From NCBI GenBank assembly GCA_900470095.1, contig UBZM01000028.1, positions 1 to 64,000 of the forward strand: DNA of 64,000 nt. The letters run 5' to 3'. The notes under the pieces are model-generated. The model did not search any database. It was not told where the DNA came from and saw only the letters and a program-made list of their open reading frames with translations. Origin of the DNA: Hyphomicrobiales bacterium. Lineage in GTDB: Bacteria; Pseudomonadota; Alphaproteobacteria; Rhizobiales; Beijerinckiaceae. Shown here piece after piece: positions 47,515-55,954 of this stretch. Position numbers and translations under genes: made by a program. The first letter of the stretch is position 1, and the number at the start of each line of letters is the position of its first letter.

Positions 47515-48503
47515 GCGGCCTTGCTCCTCTGCTCGCCCTTGCTCTTGCGATACTCGGTATAGGCGGCGAGCAGCATATCCTCGTCGCGGTATTTCGGGGC
47601 CCAGCCGAGCTCGCGCTTGGCCTTGCTGGTATCGAGAATGCAGATTTCGTCGGCGATCATGTACTGCTCCGGGTCCATGATCGGCAGGTTGATCGCGTCA
47701 AGCGTGTTCAAGGCGAACTTGACCAAGGGTGCAGGGGTCGGCAGCAGGATCGATTTCGAGCCGGCATGCCTGATCAGGTCGCCCAGCAGCTTCTTCACCG
47801 GCGGCGGATCATCCGAGCCGAGATTATAGGCGCTGTTGGGGAAGTCGGCCTTCCAGGCTGCGGTGCAGGCGCTGGCGCAGTCGAACACCGAGATGAACTG
47901 GTAGGGGTTGCCGCCGCCGCCGATCATCGGCACCGGCAGGTTCATGTCGATCAGGCGGAAGAGCTTGACGAGGATGCCGAGGCGGCCCGGGCCGATGATC
48001 AGGCGTGGCCGGAAGATCGGGATCCGAAAACCCTTGTCGCGATAGGTCTGCGCCAGGGTCTCGGTGGCGAGCTTGCTCTCGCCATATTCGCCGAGGGGTT
48101 TTGCCGGATGGGTCTCGTCCTGCGGCACGGTGATGGAGTGGCCGTAGATCATGTCCGTGGTGAAGTGGACGAGCTTGTTGGCGCCGCGCTTCTCCATCCA
48201 GTTCAGGATGTTGGCGGTGCCGTGATAGTTCACCGGCCAGAAGAAATCGTGGCGTTCCCTGCGGGTCACGATCGGCGAGAGCATCTTGGCCGAGAGATTG
48301 TAGACGAGATCATCCTGGCCAAGCGGGATACTCTCCACGCTCTCGGCTCTGGTTACGTCGATCGTCTGGAAGGGGACCGTCGCATAGTGAGCGTGACCGC
48401 TCTTCTGGATATCCGCGACCAGCACCTCCTCGCCCATGGCGGCGAGATCCGCCGCGAGATGCGAGCCGACGAAGCCGTCTCCGCCGATGATGATGTGTTT
48501 CAT
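47511..48503 (-). CDS. NAD(P)-dependent extended short-chain dehydrogenase/epimerase
   Basis: A 330-residue protein from the ATG at 48501-48503; longer frames upstream overlap the small ORF. The Rossmann motif is GGDGFVGSHLAADL at residues 6-19, the active-site tyrosine and lysine are in YGESK near residue 140, and a TTDMIYG strand precedes them. These are the traits of sugar-nucleotide epimerases, dehydratases and related sterol or lipid dehydrogenases. The four-base overlap with the aminotransferase indicates coupling, a pairing that often makes amino sugars. Substrate unknown. Confidence 0.9.
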   Translation of the reverse strand: MKHIIIGGDGFVGSHLAADLAAMGEEVLVADIQKSGHAHYATVPFQTIDVTRAESVESIPLGQDDLVYNLSAKMLSPIVTRRERHDFFWPVNYHGTANILNWMEKRGANKLVHFTTDMIYGHSITVPQDETHPAKPLGEYGESKLATETLAQTYRDKGFRIPIFRPRLIIGPGRLGILVKLFRLIDMNLPVPMIGGGGNPYQFISVFDCASACTAAWKADFPNSAYNLGSDDPPPVKKLLGDLIRHAGSKSILLPTPAPLVKFALNTLDAINLPIMDPEQYMIADEICILDTSKAKRELGWAPKYRDEDMLLAAYTEYRKSKGEQRSKAA

Positions 48504-48537
48504 GCTCTGTTTGCCGCCGGTTCGATGGTGAGCTGCG

Positions 48538-48672
48538 TCAGCGCGACGTGTCGGGAAGGCGAGGGCGCCGGTCACGGACCGGCACGGGCACCGGGCGCAA
48601 GGCGGGCCTGTTCTCGGGCGGTTCGAACAGGGTGCCGAGGCGGAGAACGAAACGTGCGATCAGGTCCATCAT
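48538..48672 (-). CDS. predicted small protein, 44 residues
   Basis: A short open frame (start MMDLIARFVLRLGTLFEPPE, then a Pro/Arg-rich tail with PVPVPVRDRRPRL) that begins 3 bases after the SMR-type transporter stop and ends 34 bases before the dehydrogenase start, all on the same strand. Third codon positions are GC-rich like those of the neighbours. The first 16 residues form an amphipathic or short hydrophobic segment. No homologue is known to me. It may be a real operon member or a chance frame. Confidence 0.4.
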   Translation of the reverse strand: MMDLIARFVLRLGTLFEPPENRPALRPVPVPVRDRRPRLPDTSR

Positions 48673-48675
48673 GAC

Positions 48676-49044
48676 TCAGCTCTGTGCGATGAAGATGGTG
48701 CCAAGGACGATGAAGCCAATGCCGGCGATGCGGGCAGGGCTCAGGTCTTCCTGGAAGACGAAGTAGGCGTAGACCGCGACCACGACATAAGCGAGGCTCA
48801 GGAACGGGTAGGCGTAACTGATCTGTACCTTGGACAATACGATCAGATGCGAGGCCATGCTGACCACGAAGGTGCAGAGGCCGGCGAAGACGAAGGGGTT
48901 GAAGACGACCCGAAATACGGTCCAAATCAGTCCGTCATTCGCGATATCGAGGTTACCGATGCCGGTCATGCCCCGTTTCAGCATCAGTTGTGCGGCTGCA
49001 TTGGTCAGCACGGTAAACAGAATCAGGGGTATGTAGGAATTCAT
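48676..49044 (-). CDS. SMR/EamA-type small membrane transporter
   Basis: A 122-residue protein with four hydrophobic segments (about residues 3-20, 48-68, 73-93 and 100-120). The start IPLILFTVLTNAAAQLMLKRG and the end ARIAGIGFIVLGTIFIAQS resemble half-size EamA/SMR proteins such as the ArnE and ArnF flippase subunits that move undecaprenyl-linked aminoarabinose. It leads the minus-strand operon with the small ORF, dehydrogenase and aminotransferase. With the nearby DPPR-synthase and DprE1 pair, a role in flipping a lipid-linked sugar is inferred, not shown. Confidence 0.82.
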   Translation of the reverse strand: MNSYIPLILFTVLTNAAAQLMLKRGMTGIGNLDIANDGLIWTVFRVVFNPFVFAGLCTFVVSMASHLIVLSKVQISYAYPFLSLAYVVVAVYAYFVFQEDLSPARIAGIGFIVLGTIFIAQS

Positions 49045-49261
49045 CGGGGCAGCATTTGTCCGCGTTCTTGACGGGCCCTGAATGCGGCTGAAAATACTTC
49101 AAATGCCTTACGTCAGCGACCTTACCTCACCGTAACCTTAAGAAGATACTGAGGCCTTGCGGACAAGTCTCGCGGATCTCGCATGCCCTGTTCCCCGCCG
49201 GTTCTGGCGGGCATGGCGGCAGCCGCGGCATGCAAGATCGACCGGTCCCCGAGACCTGTGC

Positions 49262-49879
49262 TCAGGCGACCTGCCCTTCTTCAAGGACACCATCCTTCTC
49301 GAGGGTGCGCTGCAACGCCGGCCGCGAGAATACGCGAGCGAGATAGGTCTCGAAGACAGGCAGGCGCGGCAGCGCGCCGATGATGTTCATGCCGAAATGA
49401 AGGCCGCTGCCGAGCTGGGTGTCGGCGGCGGTGAAGCGGTCGCCGGCCGCGAAGTCATGATTGCCGAGGCGCTTCTCCAGATAGGCGACGGCGTCCTCGT
49501 GCGAGCCGAAAGAGAAATGCTGCGGGACGTATTCGATGTTGGTCGCCCTGGTCGCGATGATCGGATCGAGTACGGCGTCGGTGTAGACCAGCGACGTCAG
49601 ATAGGCGGCGCGCGCAGGGTCACTCAGCGCAGGCGCGAGACCAGCTTGCGGGAAAGCGTCGGCGAGGTAGATGCAAATCGCGGCACGCTCGGTGACGGTG
49701 ATGCCGTCGTGGACGATGGCGGGGACCTTCTTGTGAGGCTGGATGGCCCGGTAGTCTTCGGGCGCGCCGCTCTTGCCGCGAATATCGATCATCTCCATCC
49801 GGTAGGGCTGCCCGAGTTCCTCCAGCAGCCAGAGCACACCGAAGGAACGCGATTGCGGAGCATGGTAGACGGTCAACAT
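49262..49879 (-). CDS. glutathione S-transferase family protein
   Basis: A 205-residue protein starting at MLTVYHAPQSRSFGVLWLLEELG, with GGAGAGAG just upstream; the frame has five more residues before it. The thioredoxin-like N-domain holds KKVPAIVHDGITVTERAAICIYLAD, with the cis-Pro and the Glu/Ser-type glutathione-binding loop (TERAAI where many have ESXAI). The all-helical C-domain ends with LPVFETYLARVFSRPALQRTLE. It is monocistronic as far as can be seen. Confidence 0.93.
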   Translation of the reverse strand: MLTVYHAPQSRSFGVLWLLEELGQPYRMEMIDIRGKSGAPEDYRAIQPHKKVPAIVHDGITVTERAAICIYLADAFPQAGLAPALSDPARAAYLTSLVYTDAVLDPIIATRATNIEYVPQHFSFGSHEDAVAYLEKRLGNHDFAAGDRFTAADTQLGSGLHFGMNIIGALPRLPVFETYLARVFSRPALQRTLEKDGVLEEGQVA

Positions 49880-49991
49880 GGCTCTCTCCATCATGAGGAC
49901 GGCGCTCCCGATACGGTGCGTCGTCAGGGCGATGGCGGGAGTTTTGACGGCACTCGATGTCAGTAGGTGTCAGGAGTCGCGCGGCTCGCGG

Positions 49992-51281
49992 TCAGCTCTC
50001 TTCGCTATGCCCGCGCCGGATGCGGCGGACCGCCGACCAGACGCCGATGAGGGCAATGGGCACGAAAAGCGCTGTCGCCATGCCGACGTCGATGGGCAGG
50101 AATCCGGCGTCCTTCGCGCCCTTGGCGAGATAGCCGAAGAGGCTGACGACATAATAGCCGATCGCCGCGACGGAGAGGCCCTCGACCGTCTGCTGCAGCC
50201 GGAGCTGGAGGCGGGTGCGCTCGTTCATGGCCGCCAACAGGTCGCGGTTCTGCTGCTCGAGCGCGACATCGACGCGGGTGCGCAGCAGGTTGGCGGCGCG
50301 CGCCAGCTTGCGTGACAGGTCGCTCTGGCGCTCCTGCAGCATCTGGCAGGTGCGCATCGCCGGCGCCATCCGCCGCGACAGGAAGGCTGCGAGCGTTGGC
50401 CAGCCGGCATGCGGCGTTTCGCCGATCGCGATCAGGCGCTGCTGGACGATGTTGTCATAGGCGCGGCTCGCACCGAAGCGATAGTTCGTGGCCGCCGCCT
50501 CGGATTCGAGACGCGCGGCAAGCGCGGTCATCTCGTCGAGCAGCGCATTGTCGGAGACAAGGCCCTCCGTTGCGGTCATCGTCGAGGCGATACGGACCAG
50601 CGTTTCTTCCGTGGCGCGCACCGATGGCGCGATGCGCTGCGCCTCCGGCAGGCCGAGCAGCGCCAAGGTTCGATAGGTTTCGATCTCCAGAAGCCTCTGG
50701 GTCAAGGCTCCCGAACGGGACGGTGTCAGTTCGCGGTCGAGGAGGAGAATGCGGACGAAACCGCCGGCACCGACCCGGAAATCGGTTGCCGCAATGGCGC
50801 CGGAATGATCGACCAGGGACGCGGCGAGGCTTGCGGGATCGAAGATTGCATCGAGTTCCCCGGTCCCGATCGCGGGCAGGAGATGGAGGTCGATCGAGAC
50901 GAGGTGCGGGCCGGGCTGTGGCAACACCTGCATGGGATGCTGCAGATCGATTGCGGCGGGAACGAAGGCGGAGCGTTCGGGCGCGGGCAACTCCCAGCTA
51001 TAGGTCGTGAACTCGCTATGTTGCTCCCAGCGCAAGCCGGCATCCCCGACGCGCGCGCGATGATGCTTGGCTCCTTCCGCCGGGGGCGTCACACCGCGCT
51101 CGGAGCAAAAACGCGCCAAGGCGTCGCGGTCGGCGGCTGCCTGGGCGGCATTGGTGAGGAAGGCGAAATGCAGCAGGCGGCGCGGAGTTTCGATCGGCGC
51201 GAAGGGGCGGGCGTGGACCTCGGCGAGAATGACCTCGCGGTCCGGGTGCGGCACGAGGCCGCCGTTCTGGTGCTGGATCAT
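49992..51281 (-). CDS. DUF3422 family membrane protein
   Basis: A 429-residue protein; the ATG at 51279-51281 was chosen because the frame upstream is antisense to the divergent gene. HPDREVILAEVHARPFAPIETP near the N-terminus is the family hallmark. The middle forms long helices (IVQQRLIAIGETPHAGWPTL, then DLLAAMNERTRLQLRLQQTVEGLSVAA), and two membrane segments lie near the C-terminus (about 375-395 and 400-420), followed by a basic tail. The function of the family is unknown. It is divergent from the cysteine-motif protein at 51450. Confidence 0.88.
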   Translation of the reverse strand: MIQHQNGGLVPHPDREVILAEVHARPFAPIETPRRLLHFAFLTNAAQAAADRDALARFCSERGVTPPAEGAKHHRARVGDAGLRWEQHSEFTTYSWELPAPERSAFVPAAIDLQHPMQVLPQPGPHLVSIDLHLLPAIGTGELDAIFDPASLAASLVDHSGAIAATDFRVGAGGFVRILLLDRELTPSRSGALTQRLLEIETYRTLALLGLPEAQRIAPSVRATEETLVRIASTMTATEGLVSDNALLDEMTALAARLESEAAATNYRFGASRAYDNIVQQRLIAIGETPHAGWPTLAAFLSRRMAPAMRTCQMLQERQSDLSRKLARAANLLRTRVDVALEQQNRDLLAAMNERTRLQLRLQQTVEGLSVAAIGYYVVSLFGYLAKGAKDAGFLPIDVGMATALFVPIALIGVWSAVRRIRRGHSEES

Positions 51282-51449
51282 GTCGCCCCGACGCCCATTC
51301 GACCGCTCCCGATAGGGACAAGACTGCCGTAAAGTTCCGTGCCCGGCCAGATGGGCATGGTGCCGCAAGCAGGGAGGGGAGAAGGCTGCCGACAGGATCC
51401 GGCAGCATGTCGTGCCAAGCTCTGACGAGAGAACCCATCCGGAGCCCCC

Positions 51450-52076
51450 ATGCCCCTGCCCAACCGTGTCAGGCCCGACGGCTCGCTCGCCCGCGACCCT
51501 GCGCGTGGCCTGCTGTTCGGCAATCGTGGTGGCCGGTTTCACGATCCGCAGACGCAGGCCATACCGATTCGGTCGTATGCGACACGGCAGTGGATCTGCT
51601 GCGTGCTGTCCTTCAAGGGGCGACGGCGACAGGTCTGGGGCAAGGGTTACACCGAGCTGTTCTTTTGCGACGAGGTGACGGCGCTTGCGGCCGGGCACCG
51701 GCCCTGCATGGAGTGCCGGCGGGCGGATGCGCTGGGCTATCGCGCGGCGCTGGTCCGAGGCCTCGGTCTCATGTCCGTGCCGCTTTTCCCCGAGATCGAC
51801 CGGATTCTCGACGGCGAGCGCCGGATCGGGCGAGCCAAGCAGAAGCACCAACTCCAGGCCGCTGGATTGCCTGATGGCACCATGATCGAGGCTGGTCCCG
51901 GCGAGTGGCTGGCCTTGCGCGGTGAGGCCGCGCTGCTCTGGTCTCCCGACGGATATATCGAGCGACGGCGGCGGATATCGGGGGCCGTCCTGGTGCTGAC
52001 GCCGCCTGCGACGATCGCGGCCCTCGCGAATGGCTATCGACCGCTCTGGCATGGAAGCGCGACGCTGTTTTCGTGA
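51450..52076 (+). CDS. conserved hypothetical protein with Ada-like cysteine motif
   Basis: A 208-residue protein starting MPLPNRVRPDGSLARDPARG. I know the pattern as a conserved alphaproteobacterial hypothetical but not a function. FKGRRRQVWGKGYTELFFCDEVTALAAG leads to GHRPCMECRRADAL. The latter resembles the second half of the zinc motif of Ada methyltransferase (GYRPCKRC), and the Cys in LFFCDE could provide a further ligand. No signal peptide or membrane segment is visible. It is divergent from DUF3422. A DNA- or metal-binding role is only a guess. Confidence 0.75.
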   Translation: MPLPNRVRPDGSLARDPARGLLFGNRGGRFHDPQTQAIPIRSYATRQWICCVLSFKGRRRQVWGKGYTELFFCDEVTALAAGHRPCMECRRADALGYRAALVRGLGLMSVPLFPEIDRILDGERRIGRAKQKHQLQAAGLPDGTMIEAGPGEWLALRGEAALLWSPDGYIERRRRISGAVLVLTPPATIAALANGYRPLWHGSATLFS

Positions 52077-52165
52077 GGTTGGGCCGAGGCGGGAGGATGG
52101 GGCGCGGAACCTTCGGCAGCCCAAAGACGTTGCACCAGCACGATCATTTTTCAGGGGCTGTTCCA

Positions 52166-52240
52166 ATGCGTTCGATTGCACTTTGGCTGCTTGGCGTGCC
52201 GATTCCCGTCATCATCCTGCTCTGGTTCTTCATGCGCTGA
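52166..52240 (+). CDS. 24-residue membrane microprotein
   Basis: A complete small gene: ATG at 52166, TGA at 52238-52240, and AGGGG 9 to 13 bases before the start. The product MRSIALWLLGVPIPVIILLW (first 20 residues) is almost entirely one hydrophobic segment ending FFMR. Very similar short proteins with the LWLxGVPIPxIILL pattern are familiar from Hyphomicrobiales genomes, usually left as hypothetical. The spacing and pattern conservation suggest a real membrane peptide. It lies alone between the cysteine-motif gene and the ABC-2 exporter. Confidence 0.75.
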   Translation: MRSIALWLLGVPIPVIILLWFFMR

Positions 52241-52398
52241 GACGATTTGCCAGCGAGGAGCGGGGATGGCCGGGCTTGTCCCGGCCATTGTGATTTTACT
52301 ACTGACGAAATCAGTCAGTCGTCATATGGTCTGGTGACGTGCTCGCGGCGCATGGCGGCGCGGTCGCATCCGTCCCTCGCTTCCCCTATATCGTGGCC

Positions 52399-53322
52399 AT
52401 GTCCATCATCCGCGTTTCCAACCTGTCTAAGACTTACGCGTCCGGCTTCAGCGCGCTGAAATCGGTCGATCTGGAAATCCGCCGCGGCGAGATCTTCGCA
52501 TTGCTCGGCCCCAACGGCGCCGGCAAGACGACGCTGATCAGCATCATCTGCGGACTGGTGAACCCGACATCGGGCAGTGTGCTCGCCGATGGGCACGACA
52601 TCATCAAGGAGTATCGGGCCGCGCGCGCCCGCATCGGGCTGGTGCCGCAAGAGTTGACCACCGATGCCTTCGAGACCGTCTGGGCGACGGTCAGCTTCAG
52701 CCGCGGGCTGTTCGGCCTGCCGCGGAATCCGGCCCATGTCGAGCGCGTGCTCAAGGATCTCTCGCTCTGGGACAAGCGGGACAACAGGATCATGACGCTC
52801 TCCGGTGGCATGAAGCGGCGGGTGCTGATCGCCAAAGCGCTGGCGCATGAACCGCAGATCCTGTTTCTCGACGAGCCGACGGCGGGCGTCGATGTCGAGC
52901 TCCGCCAGGACATGTGGAAGCTCGTGCGCCGCCTCAGGGATGACGGCGTCACCATCATCCTGACCACGCATTACATCGAGGAGGCCGAGGAAATGGCCGA
53001 CCGGATCGGCGTGATCAGCAAGGGCGAGATCATCCTGGTCGAGGACAAGGCCGAGCTGATGCGCAAGCTCGGCAAGAAGCAGCTTTCGCTCTCCCTGCAG
53101 GAGCCGCTAGCCGCAGTGCCGGAGGGCCTTGCGGCCTATGATCTGGCGCTCGCGGCCGAGGGCGAGGAACTGGTCTACACCTATGACACCAAGGCGGAGC
53201 GGACGGGCATCACCGCGCTCCTGCAGGATCTCGCGACCGCAGGTATCCGCTTCAGGGATCTGCGCACCAGCCAGAGCTCGCTGGAAGACATCTTCGTGAG
53301 CCTGGTGAGGGAGCGGCACTGA
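52399..53322 (+). CDS. ABC-2 type exporter ATP-binding protein
   Basis: A 307-residue ATPase from the ATG at 52399. Walker A is GPNGAGKTT near 37-45, signature [12 protein letters not shown] near 135, Walker [13 protein letters not shown] near 160 and the switch His in [11 protein letters not shown]. The C-terminal 80 residues form the NodI/DrrA-like tail ending with [11 protein letters not shown]. It pairs with the permease 2 bases downstream. Substrates of this class range from drugs to lipids and polysaccharides, and none is indicated here. Confidence 0.95.
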   Translation: MSIIRVSNLSKTYASGFSALKSVDLEIRRGEIFALLGPNGAGKTTLISIICGLVNPTSGSVLADGHDIIKEYRAARARIGLVPQELTTDAFETVWATVSFSRGLFGLPRNPAHVERVLKDLSLWDKRDNRIMTLSGGMKRRVLIAKALAHEPQILFLDEPTAGVDVELRQDMWKLVRRLRDDGVTIILTTHYIEEAEEMADRIGVISKGEIILVEDKAELMRKLGKKQLSLSLQEPLAAVPEGLAAYDLALAAEGEELVYTYDTKAERTGITALLQDLATAGIRFRDLRTSQSSLEDIFVSLVRERH

Positions 53323-53324
53323 TC

Positions 53325-54092
53325 ATGGCTATCAATCTCCACGCGATGCGCGCGATCTATCGCTTCGAGATGGCGCGCACCTGGCGCACACCGCTGCAGA
53401 GCATCGTCTCACCGGTGATCTCGACCTCGCTCTATTTCATCGTCTTCGGTGCCGCGATCGGTTCACGCATGCAGGCGATCGACGGCGTCGCCTATGGCTC
53501 CTTCATCGTGCCCGGCCTGATCATGCTCTCGCTGCTGACACAGAGCATCGCCAACGCCTCGTTTGCGATCTATTTCCCGAAATTCACCGGTACGATCTAT
53601 GAATTGCTCTCGGCGCCCGTGGCGTGGTGGGAGGCGGTCATCGCCTATGTCGGCGCGGCGGCCACGAAATCCATCTTTCTCGGCCTGATCATCCTGCTGA
53701 CAGCGACGGCCTTCGTGCCGCTCAGGGTCGAGCATCCGCTGTGGATGCTGCTTTTCCTGTTCCTGACTGCGATGACCTTCAGCCTGTTCGGCTTCATCAT
53801 CGGCATCTGGGCCGACGGCTTCGAGAAGCTGCAGGTGATCCCGCTGCTGGTGGTGACGCCGCTGACCTTCCTCGGCGGGTCGTTCTACTCGATCGACATG
53901 CTGCCGGGAATCTGGCGGACGGTGGCGCTGTTCAACCCGGTCGTCTACCTGATCAGCGGTTTCCGCTGGAGCTTCTTCGGCGTCTCCGAGGTCGGCATCG
54001 TGGTCAGCCTGGGAATGACGCTGATCTTCCTCGCTGCTTGCATTGCGACGGTCGGCTGGATCTTCCGGACCGGATATCGCCTGAAGACCTGA
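53325..54092 (+). CDS. ABC-2 type exporter permease
   Basis: A 255-residue membrane protein with about six segments and the ABC-2 family end motif: [24 protein letters not shown], then [14 protein letters not shown] near residue 200. The N-terminus ([20 protein letters not shown]) is cytoplasmic. Only 2 bases separate it from the ATPase gene. Together they form a homodimeric-type exporter. It converges with the chemoreceptor gene, 7 bases between stops. Confidence 0.95.
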   Translation: MAINLHAMRAIYRFEMARTWRTPLQSIVSPVISTSLYFIVFGAAIGSRMQAIDGVAYGSFIVPGLIMLSLLTQSIANASFAIYFPKFTGTIYELLSAPVAWWEAVIAYVGAAATKSIFLGLIILLTATAFVPLRVEHPLWMLLFLFLTAMTFSLFGFIIGIWADGFEKLQVIPLLVVTPLTFLGGSFYSIDMLPGIWRTVALFNPVVYLISGFRWSFFGVSEVGIVVSLGMTLIFLAACIATVGWIFRTGYRLKT

Positions 54093-54099
54093 GCCGGCC

Positions 54100-55782
54100 T
54101 CAGGCCGCCTTCACGTCAGAGAAGAAGGTCTCGACGGCACCCCGCAGCGTCTCCGCTTCACGGCTCAGGCTTTCGGCCGTCTTCAGAACCTGACTTGCCG
54201 AGAGCATGGTCTCTTCGGATGCAGCGGTGACCCCTTCCATCTTGCGGGAGACGCGGATGGTGCCATCCGACGTCGCCTGCGCGTTGCGGGCGATCTGCGC
54301 GGTTGCCTGCATCTGCTGCTCTGTCGCCCCCGCAATCGCCACGGTGTGCTGGGCCACTTCGGCCATCACCGCCGCGATCGCTTCGATCGCGGCGACCGCG
54401 CCGCGTGTCTCGGTCTCGAACGCCGCGATCTGGGCGGCGATCTCGTCCGTCGCCTGGGATGTCCGGCTCGCCAGGGTCTTCACCTCGCCAGCGACGATGC
54501 TGAAGCCGCGTCCGGCCTCGCCGGCACGTGCCGCCTCGATCGAGGCGTTGAGGGCGAGGAGATTGGTCTGGGCGGCAATGTCGCGGATCATCGAGACGAT
54601 CTTGCCAATCTCTTCGGCGGCATAGGTCAGGTTGGCGACATTCGCGCTCGCGCTGATGGCATCGCGCGCAGCATTGCCAACGACACCATTGGCCTTGGCG
54701 ACGCGCCCCGTGATCTCGGCGATCGAGCCGGAGAGCTGTTCCGAGGCCGCGGCAACATTGCGAACGCTGTCGGCGGCATCGAGGCAGGCAGCGCGAGCGT
54801 CCGCGGCCTGCGAGGTTGCGGCCGTTGCAGCATCGTTCAACGTCCGGGCCGTGCTCTCCATCTGGCTCGAGCCGGCTCTCACCGTCTTCAGCACGGCGTC
54901 GATCCTGGCATCGAAGCTGCCGATGAGCTCGTCGATCCTGATCTGGCGCTCGGCCCGGGCCGTCTCGGTTACCCGAGCAGCGCCTTCGAGCTCGGCGCGC
55001 GCCATGGCGTTGTCGCGAAAGACGACGACCGAGCGGGCCATGTCGCCGATCTCGTCCGGGCGTGCGGCCAGGGGAATCGCGGCGACCGGTTCCGACTGCG
55101 CCAACCGACGCATCGTTGCCGCCAGCCGTCTGAGCGGCTGTGAAACGCGCCGGTGCACGATCCAGAGTGCGAGGGCGAGCCCGGCCGCGATCATCAGGGC
55201 ACCGATGATCATTTGGCGCCGGGCGCTGCTGTCCTGCAGCGCGTCGAGACGGGCATCAATGATGCGGCTGTTGACGTCGTTGAGGATCGCGATGTGCTTC
55301 AGCGCTTCATTCAGGGCCTTGCGGTTCGCCCGGTTGACCTCGTTATTGCCATGCCTGTCGGCTGCAAACGGGCCTTCCGAGCGCGCGAGCCGGACCGTCT
55401 CGCGCCGGAAGCGGATGAATTGTTCGATCTGATCGGAAACGGCGGCAAAGGCTGCGCTGTCCTCGGCCTGAACGAGAGGGCGCCAATCGTCCATGACCTC
55501 ATGGATCTGAGCCAGATCATCCAGGAGTGGCTTGGCGAAACGCTCGGCATCGGCGGAATCGCGGCTCATATAGAGCCCGCGCGTTTCCATCACGACGGCG
55601 TTGACCAATCCGTTGATACGTTCCGCGATGAGCACGCGGCGTGATGCGAGTTGCATCTCGTCCGTCATCGCCGCGTAGCGGCCGAGCGCCTGGACGCCGA
55701 GGATGGTGGCCAGAGCGGCAGTGACGGCAAGAAGCAGAACGGCTCCGAAGATCTGGCTCGAAATCTTGCGCAGGGACGCCAT
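54100..55782 (-). CDS. methyl-accepting chemotaxis protein
   Basis: A 560-residue chemoreceptor from the ATG at 55780-55782. A membrane segment lies at about 8-30 and a second at about 190-210, with a helical-bundle periplasmic sensor (about 160 residues) between them. A HAMP domain follows (HRRVSQPLRRLAATMRRLAQ). The signalling domain is intact, with the tip hairpin IRDIAAQTNLLALNASIEAA followed by RAGEAGRGFSIVAGEVKTLA. No CheA/CheW genes are nearby, so it is an orphan receptor. The ligand is unknown. There is no C-terminal CheR-binding pentapeptide; the end is FFSDVKAA. Confidence 0.95.
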   Translation of the reverse strand: MASLRKISSQIFGAVLLLAVTAALATILGVQALGRYAAMTDEMQLASRRVLIAERINGLVNAVVMETRGLYMSRDSADAERFAKPLLDDLAQIHEVMDDWRPLVQAEDSAAFAAVSDQIEQFIRFRRETVRLARSEGPFAADRHGNNEVNRANRKALNEALKHIAILNDVNSRIIDARLDALQDSSARRQMIIGALMIAAGLALALWIVHRRVSQPLRRLAATMRRLAQSEPVAAIPLAARPDEIGDMARSVVVFRDNAMARAELEGAARVTETARAERQIRIDELIGSFDARIDAVLKTVRAGSSQMESTARTLNDAATAATSQAADARAACLDAADSVRNVAAASEQLSGSIAEITGRVAKANGVVGNAARDAISASANVANLTYAAEEIGKIVSMIRDIAAQTNLLALNASIEAARAGEAGRGFSIVAGEVKTLASRTSQATDEIAAQIAAFETETRGAVAAIEAIAAVMAEVAQHTVAIAGATEQQMQATAQIARNAQATSDGTIRVSRKMEGVTAASEETMLSASQVLKTAESLSREAETLRGAVETFFSDVKAA

Positions 55783-55954
55783 CCGCTCGTGGGTTGGAGC
55801 GCCGGCCGCAGCTGGCGCAGATGTGATCGCGGCGCCGGATGATGGCTGCGAATGGTTAATCCCTGGTGATCTGCGCGCCCACCAGGGGGCGGTTGGCATC
55901 GGAGTCGTGCTGCGGATGATTGACAGCGGGCGCCCTTCCTGTCTTGACACCGGC

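Noticed and set aside
51282..52181. N-terminal extension of the DUF3422 frame
   Set aside because: The extension is antisense to the conserved protein at 51450-52076, and the DUF3422 family starts near the ATG at 51281.
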